Assembly (NCBI GenBank): GCA_946478755.1
Contig: CAMLDJ010000023.1
Span: forward strand, 1-37,003
Source: an uncultured Pedobacter sp.
GTDB lineage: Bacteria; Bacteroidota; Bacteroidia; Sphingobacteriales; Sphingobacteriaceae
Direction: 5' to 3'
Length of the DNA stretch: 37,003 nt
Under the pieces are notes generated by a model, which was not told the origin of the DNA, made no database searches, and was given only the letters and a program-made list of their open reading frames with translations. Shown piece after piece: positions 34,291-37,003 of this stretch (its first letter is position 1; each line of letters begins with the position of its first letter). A program made the translations under genes and the position numbers.

Positions 34291-34668
34291 TTATTTTTTA
34301 TGTTGTTTCCGAAATTCGCCAGCAGTTTGTCCAGTAAATTTTTTGAAGAATTTTCCAAAGTTGGAAGGGTCGTAGGTTAGTTTTTTTGCAATTTCAGCAA
34401 TAGATAAATCGGTGTCTGTTAAAAATACTTTTGCTTTGTCTACAATTTTAAGGTCGTAAAAATGACAGGGGTGATTTCCTGTTTCTTTTTGGACGGTGTC
34501 AGTCAAATGTTTGTGAGAAATGAATAACTCACTTGCTATTTTGCTGATTTCCATAAAATCGCTAACATTTCCCGAAACTACATCTGCAATATGTTTGTCC
34601 AAGAACTGAAAATAGTTTTCGGTAATTTCTTTGCCTCTCTTAAATACGTCTTGTTCAAGGTTTTTCAT
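34291..34668 (-). CDS. Short AraC-type regulator (DNA-binding domain only)
   Basis: The 125-residue protein has a ~40-residue helical N-terminus (GKEITENYFQFLDKHIADVV) and then the AraC double HTH: ISKIASELFISHKHLTDTVQ and LSIAEIAKKLTYDPSNFGKF, ending GQTAGEFRKQHKK. It lacks the usual ligand-binding half, and at 125 residues is under half of the common length, although stand-alone forms exist. Nothing upstream looks like a lost N-terminal domain. It is located directly upstream of the SDR gene on the same strand, so it probably controls it and itself. Confidence 0.85.
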   Translation of the reverse strand: MKNLEQDVFKRGKEITENYFQFLDKHIADVVSGNVSDFMEISKIASELFISHKHLTDTVQKETGNHPCHFYDLKIVDKAKVFLTDTDLSIAEIAKKLTYDPSNFGKFFKKFTGQTAGEFRKQHKK

Positions 34669-34716
34669 TTACTTCTAATATTGCAAAGATGCATTTTCCA
34701 AAATAAAACTATGTAT

Positions 34717-34730
34717 GGTGCACTTTTCGG
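34717..34730 (-). promoter_or_regulatory. Candidate operator copy 2, GGTGCACTTTTCGG (plus-strand reading)
   Basis: It lies 48 bases before the start of the short AraC-type gene, at nearly the same distance as copy 1 from the SDR start. Between it and the gene, the minus strand reads TATTTTG, close to a -7 box. Confidence 0.5.
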
Positions 34731-35136
34731 TTTTTCTTTCAGGAACGGGTTTCGGTCGGATTGCTACTAATGGTTCGGGCTTGAAAAGAAAGTATATTGC
34801 ATTTCGTCCTGTTCGTCCATTTTCTTGATTGGAGCATCCCCTAAGCTGTCACAAAATTTGTTCGGTTGATTTTTCCGGATTCAAGTTCCATAAATGTATA
34901 ATAAAAAACGTCCAAATCAATAGCATTAGAGCACAATATTTGATGCCATTCAAGTGGAAAGGCACGTACATTATCTGAGTAAGAACGGCTTAGAAGAATT
35001 TTGTGCTTTTGAAGCCGGCATTTATTTATTACATTTAGTTTTTCAAAGAGACATTAAATGTATTTCCCAGGCTGACGTATGACAGGGAATAATACTACGG
35101 TATTTATACAATTAATTAGCCATTGACACTTAGAAT
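34731..35136. other. Intergenic gap, nothing recognised
   Basis: About 400 bases separate the divergent short AraC gene and the PerM-type gene. Scattered short frames do not read like protein. The right part (35000-35136) is AT-rich and should contain the promoter of the membrane-protein gene, but no exact box was seen. Confidence 0.45.
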
Positions 35137-36219
35137 ATGATTAAACACCATTCACCTCCATCGCGAAGCGTCACTGAAACAGCAATAAGTATGCTGGCCC
35201 TATTGGTTTTACTATATGTACTATTTGACGTTTTAAAAGTGTTTTTTGGTGTTTTTACGTTTGCACTTATTTTCTATTCTTCTTTTTCCACAGGCTTTGA
35301 AAAATTAGCTGCTTTACTTCTCCATCGGCGGAAAATTGCGGGGTTTATTTACTCGGTGGTGTTGATTGCGATTGTTGCCCTGCCTTTTATTTTTATGGTT
35401 ACCGCATTGGGTAAACATATAAAGGATATGGTTTCTTTCATAGAGTCAGTAAAAACACAAGGAATTCCGCCCCTGCCTGAACAGGTGACTCAGTTGCCCT
35501 ATGCAGGTGACGGTATAGCTGATTTCTGGCATCATTTGCAGCAAAACCCGAAGGAAACTGTCTTTGGATATGAACATCAGATTAAAAATCTGTTCCATCA
35601 TTTACTTACAGGGGGATTGGGGATTTTAGGAACAGGAATACAGCTTGTTTTCGGCATTATTCTCTCCGCTATTTTTTTGGTAGGTGGAAAAGATATGTTA
35701 AGGCCCTTCAGATCCGCTTTGCAGTATCTGCTTGGCAAAAGAGATGGCCTTCTTTTGATGGATGCAACCAATCATGCAGTTAAAGGTGTCTCAATAGGAG
35801 TAATAGGAACTGCTTTTTTTGCTGCTGCTTTATCCTGGATTGGATTTACTATTGCTGGTATTCATTTTAAATTTCTGCTAACAGCGCTGGTTTTTGTATT
35901 GGTTTTGCTCCAAATGGGGCCTCTGTTTTTATGGGTGCCATTGGTGATCTGGATAAGTACACAAGGACAAACCGGAACGACTATTTTTTTAGCGGTGTAT
36001 GGCGTGTGCCTCTTTGTTGCGGAGGCCTTGGTCAGACCGATATTGATTGCCAAGAGCGGAGGAAAACTTCCTTTTCTGGTGCTTTTCATTGGAGTGATAG
36101 GCGGGTTAACGGCATGGGGATTTACAGGCATGTTCAAAGGGGCAATCATTATGGCGGTCGGATATACCATTTTTAATTCCTGGATTCAGAAAAAAGATCA
36201 TCAATTGCTAAACGACTAA
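35137..36219 (+). CDS. AI-2E family (PerM/YdiK-type) membrane protein
   Basis: The 360-residue protein has about eight membrane helices in the order of the AI-2E transporter family: two N-terminal helices (ISMLALLVLLYVLFDVLKVF, VFTFALIFYSSF), one at IYSVVLIAIVALPFIFMVTA, a soluble middle region (HIKDMVSFIESV to KETVFGYEHQ), then a cluster of helices with LFLWVPLVIWI and a C-terminal GVIGGLTAWGFTGMFKGAII. The GlxG-type end motif is typical. Members export small molecules or ions, and the autoinducer-2 label is often nominal. The next gene starts 6 bases after its stop, so the two are probably one operon. Confidence 0.85.
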   Translation: MIKHHSPPSRSVTETAISMLALLVLLYVLFDVLKVFFGVFTFALIFYSSFSTGFEKLAALLLHRRKIAGFIYSVVLIAIVALPFIFMVTALGKHIKDMVSFIESVKTQGIPPLPEQVTQLPYAGDGIADFWHHLQQNPKETVFGYEHQIKNLFHHLLTGGLGILGTGIQLVFGIILSAIFLVGGKDMLRPFRSALQYLLGKRDGLLLMDATNHAVKGVSIGVIGTAFFAAALSWIGFTIAGIHFKFLLTALVFVLVLLQMGPLFLWVPLVIWISTQGQTGTTIFLAVYGVCLFVAEALVRPILIAKSGGKLPFLVLFIGVIGGLTAWGFTGMFKGAIIMAVGYTIFNSWIQKKDHQLLND

Positions 36220-36225
36220 TTTAGC

Positions 36226-37003
36226 ATGAACGCGATACTCAAAAAAAGAATCAGATTTTTGGCGCTTGTTTTTTTTGCAATTGCATTGGTATGCAGTGGG
36301 CTGTTATACTTTGTGGTTATTTACCGTTTTAAAGAAAGCGTTAAGTACATGGTCAGCAAGGAAACAAACAACCGCTACCAATTTGATGCGGGTACGGCAA
36401 AACTTTCTTTATGGTCCAAAAGCCTTGTGCTGGAGAAATCGAGATTATTCAGCTCAGACACAATAAAAACAAAATCCTATTATAACGTTAAAATTTCGAA
36501 GCTCAAATTTTCTCTGGCATCATGGCGGGATCTGATTTTCAATAAAAAGGTGGTGGTGGACAGTCTTGAAATCATTGGGCCAGAAATCAAGGTCAAGGCA
36601 TCTGGTCATCAGGTAGGTAAATCTAAATCTACCTTTCATCCTTCGGACATACTTACCTTTCTAGAGAAGACCCAAAAGTATTTCAATTTAAGTAATCTGT
36701 CTGTAAGGGGTGCATCTTTCAGTTATAAACAAAATGATCAAAAGCCGATCCGGGTTCAGGACATCAACTTAGTGATCAGGAATTTTGTAAAGGTGAACAA
36801 TGACGACAGGCATCTCTTTGGCTCCGATCAAATTTTTCTATCTGTTGGAAAACAATATCTGGAATTACCGGACCATAAGTTAACAATAGGCTTTAGGTCC
36901 TTAAAATTCAATAGTGATAATCAATACTTTAATGTTGATTCCTTAACTGTGTATCAGCAAAATGAGAACCATACAGGAAAAATGAAATTTGTTGCAGATA
37001 GAT
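36226..37003 (+). CDS. N-terminal part of a large AsmA/DUF748-like envelope protein (3' end outside window)
   Basis: The frame starts at ATG 36226, 6 bases after the PerM-type gene, and stays open to the window end (259 full codons). An N-terminal membrane anchor (FLALVFFAIALVCSGLLYFVVIY) is followed by a periplasmic part with repeated beta-strand phrases: ISKLKFSLASWRDLIFNKK, VVVDSLEIIGPEIKV, NLSNLSVRGASFSYKQND, VQDINLVIRN. This repeating strand pattern after one anchor is the style of AsmA-like or DUF748 proteins thought to move lipids between membranes. The length and exact family cannot be judged from the part shown. Confidence 0.75.
   Translation, partial: MNAILKKRIRFLALVFFAIALVCSGLLYFVVIYRFKESVKYMVSKETNNRYQFDAGTAKLSLWSKSLVLEKSRLFSSDTIKTKSYYNVKISKLKFSLASWRDLIFNKKVVVDSLEIIGPEIKVKASGHQVGKSKSTFHPSDILTFLEKTQKYFNLSNLSVRGASFSYKQNDQKPIRVQDINLVIRNFVKVNNDDRHLFGSDQIFLSVGKQYLELPDHKLTIGFRSLKFNSDNQYFNVDSLTVYQQNENHTGKMKFVADR

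Overview
The window looks like a chromosomal stretch of a Bacteroidota bacterium of the Pedobacter/Sphingobacteriaceae type. The evidence is a type IX secretion (T9SS) type B C-terminal domain next to a PorP/SprF protein, a SusC/SusD pair with a FecI/FecR-like sigma and anti-sigma pair, TAnnTTTG-like -7 promoter boxes, and few Shine-Dalgarno sequences. The genus is inferred from protein style, not from a marker gene.

Layout. (1) Positions 1-1387 hold the end of a T9SS cargo or gliding-type protein and its PorP/SprF partner. (2) Positions 1499-9004 hold an AraC-type regulator divergent from a four-gene operon. The operon encodes a very large exported fusion protein (ThuA, sorbosone-dehydrogenase-like propeller, helical repeats, azurin-like copper domain), an MFS transporter, a xylose-isomerase-fold epimerase and a Gfo/Idh/MocA oxidoreductase. 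This reads as an oxidative route for an unknown sugar or cyclitol. (3) Positions 9005-10175 are mostly eroded DNA around one NTF2-like gene. (4) Positions 10176-20953 are a polysaccharide-utilisation locus: ECF sigma, FecR anti-sigma, SusC with an STN signalling domain, SusD, a TIG-domain surface glycan-binding lipoprotein, a small carbohydrate-binding protein and a GH9 endoglucanase. A beta-1,4-linked glucan is the likely substrate. A MITE-like element sits inside the operon. (5) A serine hydrolase and a second AraC regulator lie on the minus strand (21174-23666).

(6) At 23935-23956 there is a 22-base fragment matching the 3' end of a tmRNA or tRNA-Ala, with a strong terminator behind it and a near-identical 22-base direct repeat on each side. 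This looks like the scar of site-specific integration. To its right come decayed genes (24216-25020) and then a dense signalling region (25029-33400). That region holds a double-PAS histidine kinase, an ECF sigma factor plus single-domain response regulator, two small unknown proteins, a second response regulator, and an RsbQ-like alpha/beta hydrolase directly followed by a histidine kinase whose first PAS domain resembles that of Bacillus RsbP. A second, decayed copy of the sigma/response-regulator cassette follows. (7) Positions 33447-34668 hold a short-chain dehydrogenase and a short AraC-type regulator that share an upstream 14-base motif. (8) Positions 35137-37003 hold an AI-2E/PerM-type membrane protein and the start of a large AsmA/DUF748-like envelope protein that runs off the window.

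The most interesting points are the RsbQ-PAS sensing module connected to a histidine kinase rather than a PP2C phosphatase, the duplicated and partly decayed sigma/response-regulator cassette around it, and the four-part ThuA-dehydrogenase-azurin fusion. All family assignments come from reading motifs by eye; no database search was run.
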